A stretch of 64,000 nucleotides of DNA. Source: Prescottella equi (GTDB taxonomy: Bacteria > Actinomycetota > Actinomycetes > Mycobacteriales > Mycobacteriaceae). Positions within the stretch are counted from its first letter, which is position 1; every line of letters starts with the position of its first letter. The stretch spans positions 1-64,000 of the forward strand of contig NZ_JAIVAH010000013.1 in NCBI RefSeq assembly GCF_020171745.1, written 5' to 3'. A program made the translations under genes and the position numbers. Below the pieces are notes generated by a model that saw only the letters and a program-made list of their open reading frames with translations, ran no database searches and was not told the DNA's origin. This document shows positions 50,411 to 58,387 of this stretch, piece by piece.

Positions 50411-51895
50411 ATGGCCTCTCGAAAATCGTTGAACACGCACGAGACCGACGTACTGGTGGTCGGGGGAGGACCCACCGGTATGACCGTTGCGGGGGACCTC
50501 GCTCGCGCCGGCCGCCGGGTCGTCGTTCTGGAGCGGTGGCCGTCGATCAATCCGTCGAGCCGGGCCTTTGTCACGATGCCCCGGACCCTCGAGGTGCTGG
50601 ACAGTCGTGGCCTGGCCGACGAAGTGCTCGCGGGCGCCGGCACCGCTTCGCGCATCAACCTGTTCGCCGGCGCGGCGCTCGATCTGAGCCACCTTCCCTC
50701 GCGGTACCGGTTCGTGGCGATCACCCCGCAGACCAATGTCGACCGAGTCCTCGCGCGGTACGCCGAAGCCCAGGGGGCGACGGTGCGGCGCGGCACGGAG
50801 GTCACCGCTCTGGACCAGGACACCGACGGTGTGACGGTCACGACGCGGCCCAAGGGCGGCGTCGACAGCGACCTGTGGCGCGCCCGGTACGTCGTCGGGG
50901 CGGACGGCGCGCACAGCACGGTGCGCGGCCTCCTCGGGGTCGATTTCCCGGGTGAGACGGTGCTGTCGTCCGTGGCCCTCACAGATGTGAGGCTGAGCCG
51001 GCCGCCGGCCGGATCGGGACTCCGACTCGGCGTCACCGAGGACTGCTTCGGCTTCCTCGCCCCTTACGGCAGCGCGAGGCCCAACTGGTTCCGGTCGATG
51101 ACGTGGAATCGGGCACGTCAGTTGCCCGACACCGAACCCGTGGACGAGACCGAGGTGATCGCCGACCTCGCTCGGGCCATGGGACGCGATGTCGGGGTCG
51201 AGGAGTTCGCGTGGTCGTCCCGCTTCCACTGTGACGAGCGGCAGGTCGCCGACTACCGGCACGGGCGGGTGTTCCTGGCAGGCGACGCCGCACACGTGCA
51301 CTCCCCGATGGGAGGTCAGGGCATGAACACCGGCATCCAGGACGCCGCCAACCTGGCCTGGAAGCTGGACGCTGTATTGGGCGGCGCCGACCCTGGCATC
51401 CTGCGGACCTACCACCGCGAGCGGCATCCGATAGGGAAGCGGGTACTGCTGCAGAGTGGGCTCATGCTGCGCGCCGCCACCCTGCGGCCCGCTCCGGCGC
51501 GGGCGCTGCGCGCCGTCGTCGCCCCGCTGGTCCTGAAATTCCCGCCGAGCCGGAACGTGGTCGCGGGCAGCTTCTCCGGCGTGACGCTCCGGTATCCCTG
51601 CCGTAGAGGCCGACACCGACTGGTCGGCACGCGCGCCACCGAGATACCTCTGCACGAGGGGCGCCTGACCACGGTCCAGCGGGAACGCCCGGGCTTCGTC
51701 CTGATCCGGGAGAACGACGCTCCCGCCGTGCACACCGGTGCGGCCGACCACCTCGTGCAGGCCCGACGCACGGACCGGGGCCCCGCGCTGCTCGTCCGGC
51801 CGGACGGATACATCGCGTGGGCCGGTCCGAGCGTCCAGGACCGCGGTCCGTCCGGCTGGGCCACCGCTCACCGTGCCTGGACCGGACGTCCGTGA
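50411..51895 (+). CDS. FAD-dependent aromatic monooxygenase (PheA/TetX/RIFMO-like)
   Basis: A 494-residue class A flavoprotein monooxygenase. The FAD-binding motif VLVVGGGPTGMTVAGDLA is near the start, GADGAHSTVRGLLGVDF is the DG region, and GRVFLAGDAAHVHSPMGGQG is the GD motif. The C-terminal LVRPDGYIAWAG resembles rifampicin monooxygenase ends. It hydroxylates an aromatic substrate with NADPH and O2, perhaps an antibiotic or polyketide. ATG 50411 has GACGAGGA spaced correctly; ATG 50405 is too close. It stands alone after the str operon. Confidence 0.85.
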   Translation: MASRKSLNTHETDVLVVGGGPTGMTVAGDLARAGRRVVVLERWPSINPSSRAFVTMPRTLEVLDSRGLADEVLAGAGTASRINLFAGAALDLSHLPSRYRFVAITPQTNVDRVLARYAEAQGATVRRGTEVTALDQDTDGVTVTTRPKGGVDSDLWRARYVVGADGAHSTVRGLLGVDFPGETVLSSVALTDVRLSRPPAGSGLRLGVTEDCFGFLAPYGSARPNWFRSMTWNRARQLPDTEPVDETEVIADLARAMGRDVGVEEFAWSSRFHCDERQVADYRHGRVFLAGDAAHVHSPMGGQGMNTGIQDAANLAWKLDAVLGGADPGILRTYHRERHPIGKRVLLQSGLMLRAATLRPAPARALRAVVAPLVLKFPPSRNVVAGSFSGVTLRYPCRRGRHRLVGTRATEIPLHEGRLTTVQRERPGFVLIRENDAPAVHTGAADHLVQARRTDRGPALLVRPDGYIAWAGPSVQDRGPSGWATAHRAWTGRP

Positions 51896-51908
51896 CGTCG
51901 CAGCCTTG

Positions 51909-52388
51909 CTAGCGGCCGATCGCGCCGAGTTGCCCGAGGAGGGACAGTTCGTCCGCGAGCGCCCACACTTCGGTGATCAGGCCGTCGCGAACCCTCATGA
52001 TCAGGACCTCGTCGAACTCGATCCGGCGGCCCGTCGCGGGAATCCCGAGGAAGTCGCCCGTGTGGGTGGCCACGAAGGTGGCGTGGGTGACCACGACGTC
52101 CCCTTGGACGATCCGATCGCGCACGACGAGCCTGAAGTCGGGGAAGGCGGACTCGAGGATTGCGCCGACGTTGTCGAATCCGGCTTCGGATCCCTCCAGC
52201 ACGACGTCCGGGTCGTCGGATCCGGACGTCAGCAGGTGCCGGACCGCGCCCTGAACACCCATCCGGTGGATCGCCATCCGGGGATGGAATACGAGAGGTG
52301 CCAGATCGTGGCGCCGATTGTTGACGACCTCCTCGAACTGGAAGTCGACCACGTCCTGGGGGTCCGTGGAAGCCGGGGTGTCGGCCAT
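51909..52388 (-). CDS. SnoaL-like ester cyclase-family protein
   Basis: A 159-residue protein of the SnoaL/NTF2 fold (polyketide-cyclase-like). The pattern VVDFQFEEVVNNRRHDLAPLVF and THTGDFLGIPATGRRIEF is typical of the SnoaL-like ester cyclase group. Members cyclise polyketide intermediates or bind small ligands; the role here is unclear. Start at 52388 follows AGGAGC. It is convergent with the monooxygenase (13-bp gap) and shares strand with the LysR gene. Confidence 0.78.
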   Translation of the reverse strand: MADTPASTDPQDVVDFQFEEVVNNRRHDLAPLVFHPRMAIHRMGVQGAVRHLLTSGSDDPDVVLEGSEAGFDNVGAILESAFPDFRLVVRDRIVQGDVVVTHATFVATHTGDFLGIPATGRRIEFDEVLIMRVRDGLITEVWALADELSLLGQLGAIGR

Positions 52389-52460
52389 GGATCTGCTCCT
52401 CACCGAGCGTGCGAGTCACACACCCTCACGATAAAGCGAGCAGGCTTCAGCGCTCGGGGC

Positions 52461-53342
52461 TTACGGGTGGACCTCGAATGCACTGCGGGTGTGCGTCAGG
52501 AGTTCGCGCAGCGCAGGCGAGGCCTCCTGCTTCCACACGAGCGCCAGCACTGCGTCGACGGTGACGTCGGTGATCACCCGCGATTCCAGGTCCGGGTACG
52601 ACGCGGCCATGGACTCGCTCAGGATCGCGACGCCCAGTCCTCGGGCCGCGAGGTCTGCAACGGCATCCGGGGCACTGGCCTGCAGCGCGACGTCGGGCCG
52701 GCACGCCTGTTCCGCGCACCCCCGGTCGAGGACGGCGCGGATACCGGTGCCGGGCGGCAGTGCGATCAGAGGATGCGCGCACACCTCGGCAAGCGTCACC
52801 GACGACTGTCGGGTCAGGCGATGACCCGCGGGCGCCGCCGCGACCAGTCGTTCACGCACGAGCGTGGAGGAGGCGAGATCGGCGGGCACGTCACCCGCGA
52901 CCCCGACGAGCGCGAGGTCGATGGTGCCGCTACGGACGCCGTCGACGAGCCGATCGGAGTTGTCCTCCCTCAGGTTCACGTCGATGCCCGGATGCGCCCG
53001 GTGAAACGCGGACAGGGCGTCGAAGAGCGGTGTCACGGTGCAGGCCGTGACCATGCCGACTTCGAGTCGGCCCCGGATCAGGTGATTGACGTCGTCGACC
53101 GCGTCGCGGACGGCACGGACGGCGAGCAGCGCGGCACGGGCGTGTGCGAGTGCGGCCTCACCGGCCACCGTGAGCGTTGCGATGCGCGTCGAGCGGTCGA
53201 ACAGGGGAGCGCCCAGGTCGTTCTCGAGCTGGCGGATCTGCGCGCTGATGCCCGACTGGCTGACGTGTACGCGCGCGGCGGCCCGGGTGAAGTTGGCTTC
53301 CTCGGCGACCGCCACGAAGTATTCGAGCTGGCGCAGTTCCAT
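52461..53342 (-). CDS. LysR family transcriptional regulator
   Basis: A 293-residue LysR protein. The N-terminal helix-turn-helix (FTRAAARVHVSQSGISAQIR) is followed by a linker helix and a periplasmic-binding-like ligand domain (about 90-290). It is divergent from the NTF2-like gene at 53445 across 102 bp holding dyads, the classic LysR arrangement. It likely activates that gene and represses itself. Confidence 0.9.
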   Translation of the reverse strand: MELRQLEYFVAVAEEANFTRAAARVHVSQSGISAQIRQLENDLGAPLFDRSTRIATLTVAGEAALAHARAALLAVRAVRDAVDDVNHLIRGRLEVGMVTACTVTPLFDALSAFHRAHPGIDVNLREDNSDRLVDGVRSGTIDLALVGVAGDVPADLASSTLVRERLVAAAPAGHRLTRQSSVTLAEVCAHPLIALPPGTGIRAVLDRGCAEQACRPDVALQASAPDAVADLAARGLGVAILSESMAASYPDLESRVITDVTVDAVLALVWKQEASPALRELLTHTRSAFEVHP

Positions 53343-53384
53343 AACTCTGGATTCTAGTTTCGAGAAGAACTATCTGTTGGAGTT
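53343..53384. promoter_or_regulatory. LysR-type operator region
   Basis: Two nested inverted repeats lie just before the lysR start: TAGTT (53355-53359) with AACTA (53368-53372), and AACTC (53343-53347) with GAGTT (53380-53384). LysR regulators commonly bind such dyads between divergent genes. Confidence 0.5.
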
Positions 53385-53444
53385 CTGATCGGATGTGGTC
53401 GAGGCTCGTGGTGACGGTTCAGACACACCCGCGAGGACGGAACG

Positions 53445-53816
53445 ATGACGAAAGCACACGTCGAGAAGGCGATGACCCCCGAGGACCTCACCCGCTTGTT
53501 CGTCGAGCGATCGAACGCCGGAGACGCGGACGGTGTCGCCGCACTCTACGAGGAGGACGCGGTCATGGCCTACCCGCCGGGCTCGTTCACGGTGGGCCGC
53601 TCGGCGATCAGGGACCTGTGGGCTCAGGTGCTCGAGCACGCGCCACGCTTCGTGCCGGAGTCGCCCCTGCCGACCCTCGTCAGTGGCGATCTCGCGCTGA
53701 CGTCGACGCCGCCGCGCGACGGGGCCGGCGCTCGCGCGCAAGTCGTCCGACGTCAGCCCGACGGCAGTTGGTTGCGGGTACTCGATCAACCGGAGTTCGT
53801 GCGGCCGAGTCAGTAG
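53445..53816 (+). CDS. NTF2-like (SnoaL/DUF4440-type) protein
   Basis: A 123-residue NTF2-fold protein: TPEDLTRLFVERSNAGDADGV matches the first helix, LYEEDAVMAYPPGSFTVGRS the following strand, and a C-terminal WLRVLDQPEF. Family members include ketosteroid isomerases and stress-linked ligand binders. No clear catalytic Asp/Tyr set was assigned. ATG 53445 follows CGAGGACGGAACG. It is probably controlled by the divergent LysR and overlaps the convergent pentapeptide gene by 7 bp. Confidence 0.75.
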   Translation: MTKAHVEKAMTPEDLTRLFVERSNAGDADGVAALYEEDAVMAYPPGSFTVGRSAIRDLWAQVLEHAPRFVPESPLPTLVSGDLALTSTPPRDGAGARAQVVRRQPDGSWLRVLDQPEFVRPSQ

Positions 53817-54439
53817 CCGGCGACGCGCAGCCCCTGCGCGGCCGCGTAGCTCACGGCCTGGTTCATCTCGATCCGGGCGCCGGTGAGCTTCGCCGACGTC
53901 CACAGCGCGGGGTCCACGCGGGCACCCTCGAGGTCGGCGTCGTCGAGGCGGAGCTCGCCGGTGCGGGCCCCGGTGAGGTCGGCGCCGCGGAGGATCGCCT
54001 TGCGCAGGTCGGCCTTGACGAGGTTCGCTTCCCGCAGCCGACAACCCGACAGGTCGACGCCCCGCAGGTCGATCTCGCCGAGCGAGGCGAGCGTGAAGTC
54101 GACTTCCTCGAGGGTGAGCGGACGGATCCGGGAGTCGCGGATCACCGATCCGAGGAAGCTCGAGTGGCGGAACGTGCTGTCCCACATCCGGGTGTACTCG
54201 AAGTGGCAGTTCCGGAACGCGGATCCGCTGTGCTGCGAACCGGTGAGGTCGGCGCCGGTGAAGTCGCAGTCGGTGAAGGTCACCGATTCGGTGACCAGCC
54301 CCGACAGGTCGGTGTCCCGGAAGAGACAGCCCACGTAGGAGCGGTGCTGCCAGGTCTCGCCGGAAAACTCCGCGTCGGAGAAGTCTTCCCCCTCGAAGTA
54401 GGCATCGTCGGTCGAGAGTTCGGAATCCGTGTCGCGCAT
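53810..54439 (-). CDS. Pentapeptide-repeat protein
   Basis: A 209-residue acidic protein built of A(D/N)LXX-like repeats, for example ADLTGSQHSG, LREANLVKADLRKAILRGADLTGAR and LDDADLEGARV. Such proteins form right-handed quadrilateral beta helices. Some (MfpA, Qnr) mimic DNA and protect gyrase from quinolones; many have unknown roles, and this one lacks proof of either. Start 54439 follows GGAGGAGACTGACACC. It is 4 bp downstream of amaP on the same strand. Confidence 0.85.
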   Translation of the reverse strand: MRDTDSELSTDDAYFEGEDFSDAEFSGETWQHRSYVGCLFRDTDLSGLVTESVTFTDCDFTGADLTGSQHSGSAFRNCHFEYTRMWDSTFRHSSFLGSVIRDSRIRPLTLEEVDFTLASLGEIDLRGVDLSGCRLREANLVKADLRKAILRGADLTGARTGELRLDDADLEGARVDPALWTSAKLTGARIEMNQAVSYAAAQGLRVAGY

Positions 54440-54443
54440 GGTG

Positions 54444-55061
54444 TCAGTCTCCTCCAGCCTCGACGTCGGGCTGCGTTCGAGGGGCGGGTGCCGGCGGTTG
54501 GTCGGTTCGGTCCAGATGAAGCAGTACACGCACCGCGACGTCCGCGATCGTCGAGCCACCGAGGGCCGCCGTCGTGGTCGCGGCCACCCGTTCCGCGGCG
54601 TCGGCCAGGCCCGAGATGTCGGTGCGCGGATCGGCCTCGACGGTGATCTGGATCGTGGCCAGGCCCCGATCCGACAGCGCTCGGCCGCGGGCGCGCCGAA
54701 CTCCGGGCTGTCGGCCCAGTTCCGCCGCGACGCCGGTTGCGATCGGACCCAGGTCGATCGACACGGGGGTGTCGGTGGCGGACTCGAGCATCCCGGTGGG
54801 CGCGGCCCTGCGGCGGCTCAGATCGACGACCAGGACGACGAGCCCGAGCACGAGGCAGACGCCGATCGTCGCGCCGAGCGCCCAGTGCCACCACGGCTCG
54901 TCGGGGACGGCGCCGATGCGATCGCGGTCGAGACGGCCGACGGCGTCGCGCACCGTCGGGACGCCGCGATCCCACGCGAGGGCCGTCGCTCCGACGCCGG
55001 CGAGGACGAGACCGATCACGAGGACGAGGAGGCGGTTGAGCGCCGCCGGTCCGCGCTTCAC
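54444..55061 (-). CDS. amaP: Alkaline shock response membrane anchor AmaP
   Basis: A 205-residue protein with two membrane helices (about residues 10-30 and 60-82) and a C-terminal Asp23-like region (SIDLGPIATGVAAELGRQPG). This layout matches AmaP, which in staphylococci tethers Asp23 to the membrane. It is last but one in the reverse-strand cluster and overlaps the upstream gene by 4 bp. Role in envelope stress is inferred from the family. Confidence 0.78.
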   Translation of the reverse strand: MKRGPAALNRLLVLVIGLVLAGVGATALAWDRGVPTVRDAVGRLDRDRIGAVPDEPWWHWALGATIGVCLVLGLVVLVVDLSRRRAAPTGMLESATDTPVSIDLGPIATGVAAELGRQPGVRRARGRALSDRGLATIQITVEADPRTDISGLADAAERVAATTTAALGGSTIADVAVRVLLHLDRTDQPPAPAPRTQPDVEAGGD

Positions 55062-56011
55062 GTCCGCCGCCGGTCACGCGCGCGGATTTTCACCCGAAGT
55101 TTCAGCGGGCGGTCGAGGACCTCGAGGCTCGCGCGGACGGCGTCGGCGACGGCCTGCTCGAGCGCCGGCACGGCCGGCCCGGTGACGGCGTCGTCCGGTC
55201 GGACGTGGACGGTGGACCGCCGCCGATCGACCGTCGTGTGCGCGACGGCCACCCCGGGCACGGTGCTCGCCCGCGCACTGCACATGCGGGCGACGTCGAC
55301 CGGGCGCATCCACGTGGTCGGGGCGCCGGTGGCCGTCCGGAGCGCGACGTGGGTGCGGGTCCGCGGAGCGAGCGCCAGCAGGACGCACAGGATCCCGACG
55401 GCGAGCGAAGCGATGGCGGCCGGGACGAGCCACTGCTCCCAGTGCAGGCGGCCGATCCACTCGAACGTGTTCCGCAGCCAGGGGGCGCCACCGAAAGCGC
55501 CGCGGGCGATCAGCAGTTCGCGGGCGGCGACGGCGGCCAGTCCGAGCAGTCCGATCGCGATCACGACGGCGGCGGGGACGGCCGCCGGCGCGGCGGTCGG
55601 CGGACGCGGCGGCGTCACGGTGTCGGCGGGCGCGGGCGTCGGGCACGCGACGACGTCGGACTCGTCGGAGGGCAGGGCTTCGGTGCCCGCGACGAGAACT
55701 TCGAGGCGGTGCAGCGGTCGGCCGGTGAGGTCCTCGATCTGCTTGCCGACCTCGCGGTGGACCCGGCGGGTCAGTTCCGCGACGTCGCACGGCCAGCGGA
55801 CGCCGAGATGTAGGTTCAGTGCCACGGACGCGTCTGCGGTCGAGACGTCGGCGCGCGGCAGATCGCGTCCGGTGAAGCGGGTCAGCCCGCCGCCCTGCGC
55901 GACGACGCCGGGCACCTGGAGTGCCGCGGTGGTCGCGATCTTCTCGTAGGCCCGATCCTTGATGACGAGCCGTCCGCGCGTGCCGGGATCGTCGGCGCCG
56001 GATTCAGCCAC
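55058..56011 (-). CDS. Asp23/Gls24-like protein with C-terminal DUF6286-type membrane domain
   Basis: A 317-residue protein. The N-terminal third is Asp23/Gls24-like (LVIKDRAYEKIATTAALQVPGVV ... LNLHLGVRWPCDVAELTRRV), the middle is Pro/Ala-rich, and two membrane helices follow (about 140-165 and 205-230) before a basic C-terminus. GTG 56011 is chosen because it overlaps the TGA stop of the previous small gene; GTG 56035 is the alternative. Fusion of a soluble Asp23 domain to a membrane domain suggests a fixed envelope scaffold. Confidence 0.75.
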   Translation of the reverse strand: MAESGADDPGTRGRLVIKDRAYEKIATTAALQVPGVVAQGGGLTRFTGRDLPRADVSTADASVALNLHLGVRWPCDVAELTRRVHREVGKQIEDLTGRPLHRLEVLVAGTEALPSDESDVVACPTPAPADTVTPPRPPTAAPAAVPAAVVIAIGLLGLAAVAARELLIARGAFGGAPWLRNTFEWIGRLHWEQWLVPAAIASLAVGILCVLLALAPRTRTHVALRTATGAPTTWMRPVDVARMCSARASTVPGVAVAHTTVDRRRSTVHVRPDDAVTGPAVPALEQAVADAVRASLEVLDRPLKLRVKIRARDRRRT

Positions 56012-56183
56012 GACCGCGGGACCGGAGCAGGGCACCGAGGTCGAGGTGTCCGTCGCGGTGCGCTCCGATCGCCATGCCGACGGCGCCGAGCAGTACCGCG
56101 AAGACGAATCCGCTGAAACCGCCGAGGATTCCGGCGAGGGCGAGGAGTAGGCCTGCGATCAGTCCCATGCCCGTGCTGCTCAT
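56004..56183 (-). CDS. 59-residue DUF2273-like small membrane protein
   Basis: A short gene easily missed: 59 residues beginning MSSTGMGLIAGLLLALAGIL. It has two closely spaced hydrophobic segments (about 7-20 and 23-40), then a basic tail AHRDGHLDLGALLRSRGRG. It resembles the small DUF2273 proteins that accompany Asp23 and AmaP. It overlaps both neighbours (upstream stop at 56180, downstream start at 56011), so it is translated as part of the operon. Confidence 0.75.
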   Translation of the reverse strand: MSSTGMGLIAGLLLALAGILGGFSGFVFAVLLGAVGMAIGAHRDGHLDLGALLRSRGRG

Positions 56184-56500
56184 GTCCGTGGTCCTGTCTC
56201 GTCGTGGGGGAGTTCGTCCGTCAGGTCCTCGATGGTCACGTCCACGGGGACTCCGACTATCGCGCGGACGGCGTCGCGGACGCGGTCGGCGGTAGCGATC
56301 AGGTCGGCCGGGTAGCGCAGGGTCACGTGGACGGCGCAGGCGTCGTCCCCGATGCTGATCCCGGTGACCCGCCGTCCGGGGAGATACGTCGCGACCGAGC
56401 CGAACTCGCCGCCGTGCAGGCCCGACACCCCGGGCACCGCGAGCGCGGCCGCGGCGGCGAGTTCCGCAACCTCGGGTGCCCGGACGCCGGTATCGGTCAC
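56180..56500 (-). CDS. Asp23/Gls24-like envelope stress protein (second)
   Basis: A 106-residue soluble protein with an Asp23-like fold: VAELAAAAALAVPGVSGLHGG, a central VTGISIGDDACAVHVTLRYP and DVTIEDLTDELP. It is shorter than the paralogue at 56497 and overlaps it by 4 bp. These proteins form complexes below the membrane and respond to envelope or alkaline stress in Firmicutes; the actinobacterial role is not settled. Confidence 0.75.
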   Translation of the reverse strand: MTDTGVRAPEVAELAAAAALAVPGVSGLHGGEFGSVATYLPGRRVTGISIGDDACAVHVTLRYPADLIATADRVRDAVRAIVGVPVDVTIEDLTDELPHDETGPRT

Positions 56501-56976
56501 TGGACCCTCGGCTTGGCGTCCGCCTCGGCGCCGGGATCGTTCTCGTCGAACAGGACCACGTCGAAGACGGTGATGTTGACCTCGGTGACCTCGAGCCCGG
56601 TCATGTTCTCCACGGCCGCGATGACGTTGCGGCGGATCCCGGCCGCGAGTTCGTGCAGCGCGACGCCGTACTCGGCGACGATGCCGATGTCGATCGCCGC
56701 CTGCTTCTCGCCGACCTCGACGGCGACGCCCTGTCCGTGGTTGACGCGCGCACCGGGGATGCGGTCGCGCAGCGCGCCGACGACGCGGGCGGTGCCGCCG
56801 CCGACGTCGTAGACGCCGTCGATCTCGCGGGTCGCGATTCCGGCGATCTTCGCGACGACGGCGTCCGCGATGATCGTCCGGCCCTGCGAGCTGATCAGGT
56901 CGGATGACGGGCCCGCCCCGAACTGCACCGGAGCGCTGCCCGTGCTCGACGTGGGGGATCCCGGATCAGTGGTCAT
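56497..56976 (-). CDS. Asp23/Gls24 family envelope stress protein (first)
   Basis: A 159-residue Asp23 protein. The conserved core is visible as TIIADAVVAKIAGIATREIDGVYDVGG, AAIDIGIVAEYGVALHELAAGIRR and ENMTGLEVTEVNITVFDVV. It heads the reverse-strand operon of six overlapping or nearly touching genes that runs to the pentapeptide gene. The start at 56976 follows AAGAGGAGCGACG. The divergent region to the ferredoxin reductase (about 190 bp) holds a KstR box nearer the other gene. Confidence 0.85.
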   Translation of the reverse strand: MTTDPGSPTSSTGSAPVQFGAGPSSDLISSQGRTIIADAVVAKIAGIATREIDGVYDVGGGTARVVGALRDRIPGARVNHGQGVAVEVGEKQAAIDIGIVAEYGVALHELAAGIRRNVIAAVENMTGLEVTEVNITVFDVVLFDENDPGAEADAKPRVQ

Positions 56977-57101
56977 CGTCGCTCCTCTTCCGGCGCCCTC
57001 CCGATGCGGCGCCGGTCGAAATCAACTGTAGTGACTGGGGTGGCGTGACGCCGGAGATGCCGGCGCCGGGCGACGGGGTGTCGCGCATCCCGGCGATTTG
57101 G

Positions 57102-57115
57102 TAGAACATGTTCTA
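57102..57115. promoter_or_regulatory. KstR operator upstream of the ferredoxin reductase
   Basis: TAGAACATGTTCTA is a perfect 14-bp palindrome and fits the known KstR consensus (TnnAACnnGTTnnA) exactly. KstR represses sterol catabolism genes until a cholesterol-derived CoA ester binds. It lies about 50 bp before the start of the reductase gene. Confidence 0.82.
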
Positions 57116-57166
57116 GTTGTGTTCGAGTGGTCGGAGTGGTCCGAGCAGTCCGAGGGGATGGCAGGG

Positions 57167-58369
57167 ATGAGCAGCACCGAGAAGATCGTCGGTCCGGTCG
57201 TGATCGTCGGGGCCGGGCTGGCCGCCGTCCGCGCGGCGGAGGAACTGCGCCAGTCCGGGTACGACGGCGAACTGGTCCTCGTCGGCGACGAGACGCACCT
57301 GCCGTACGACCGGCCGCCGCTGTCCAAGGATGTAGTCCGCGGTGAGAACGACGACACCACCCTGCGGCCGCGGGAGTTCTTCGACGAGCACGGGATCGAA
57401 CTGCGCCTCGGGTCCGCCGCGACCGGGCTTGATCGGGCCGGGCGACGGCTCGTCCTGGCCGACGGCAGCGAGATCGCGTACGGCGAGCTGGTCGTCGCGA
57501 CCGGCCTGACACCGCGCCGGATTCCAGGTCTGCCCGCTCTCGCGGGCGTGCACGTGCTGCGCTCGATCGACGAAAGCCGTGCGCTGCGAGCCGATCTCGC
57601 CGAGGGCAAGCGCGCGTTGGTGGTCGGTGCCGGGTTCATCGGCTGCGAGCTGGCGGCGAGCATGCGCAAGCTGGGCATGGAGGTGGTCCTGGTCGAACCG
57701 CAGCCCGCGCCGCTCGCGTCGGTGCTCGGCGAGCAGGTCGGCGCCCTCGTGGGACGGATGCACGTCGAGGCCGGCGTCGACGTCCGGGCCGGAGTCGGCC
57801 TGGCATCGCTCACCGGTGAGGGGCGGGTCAGCGGCGCCGTCCTGTCCGACGGCACCGAACTCGAGATCGACGTCGTCGCGATCGGTATCGGCTCGACACC
57901 GGTCACCGGGTGGCTCGAGGATTCCGGGATCGAACTGGACAACGGGGTGGTGTGCGACGCGGTGGGCCGTACCGCCGATCCGCATGTGTGGGCGATCGGG
58001 GACGTCGCGGCGTGGACTTTGGGGACGGGCGAGCGCAAGCGCGTCGAGCACTGGAGCAATGCCGGTGACCAGGCGAAGATCCTCGCCGGTGCCCTCACCG
58101 GCACGGGTGATCCGGACGCGCCCACACAGGTCCCGTACTTCTGGAGCGACCAGTACGACCTCAAGATCCAGGCGCTCGGCACGGTGTCGGCCACCGACGA
58201 CGTCCACGTGATCAAGGACGACGGCCGCAAGTTCGTCGTGTACTACTCACGGGGCGGCGCGCTCACCGCCGTCGTCGGTGCGGGATCGGCCGGCGCGGTC
58301 ATGAAGATGCGGGCCAAGATCGCGGCCGGGGCGCCGATCGGGGAACTGCTCGAGTCCGCCCCTGCCTGA
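57167..58369 (+). CDS. FAD-dependent ferredoxin reductase (rubredoxin/putidaredoxin reductase family)
   Basis: A 400-residue NAD(P)H-dependent ferredoxin reductase. The FAD site is VVIVGAGLAAVRAAEELR, the NAD site VVGAGFIGCELAASMRKLG, and VWAIGDVAAW follows. It passes electrons from NAD(P)H to a ferredoxin, probably for a cytochrome P450 or Rieske oxygenase. Its position after tuf and before mft resembles M. tuberculosis Rv0688. ATG 57167 is preferred over ATG 57158, which abuts the purine run. A perfect KstR box implies sterol control. Confidence 0.88.
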   Translation: MSSTEKIVGPVVIVGAGLAAVRAAEELRQSGYDGELVLVGDETHLPYDRPPLSKDVVRGENDDTTLRPREFFDEHGIELRLGSAATGLDRAGRRLVLADGSEIAYGELVVATGLTPRRIPGLPALAGVHVLRSIDESRALRADLAEGKRALVVGAGFIGCELAASMRKLGMEVVLVEPQPAPLASVLGEQVGALVGRMHVEAGVDVRAGVGLASLTGEGRVSGAVLSDGTELEIDVVAIGIGSTPVTGWLEDSGIELDNGVVCDAVGRTADPHVWAIGDVAAWTLGTGERKRVEHWSNAGDQAKILAGALTGTGDPDAPTQVPYFWSDQYDLKIQALGTVSATDDVHVIKDDGRKFVVYYSRGGALTAVVGAGSAGAVMKMRAKIAAGAPIGELLESAPA

Positions 58370-58387
58370 GCGGGCTAGATTTGTCGG

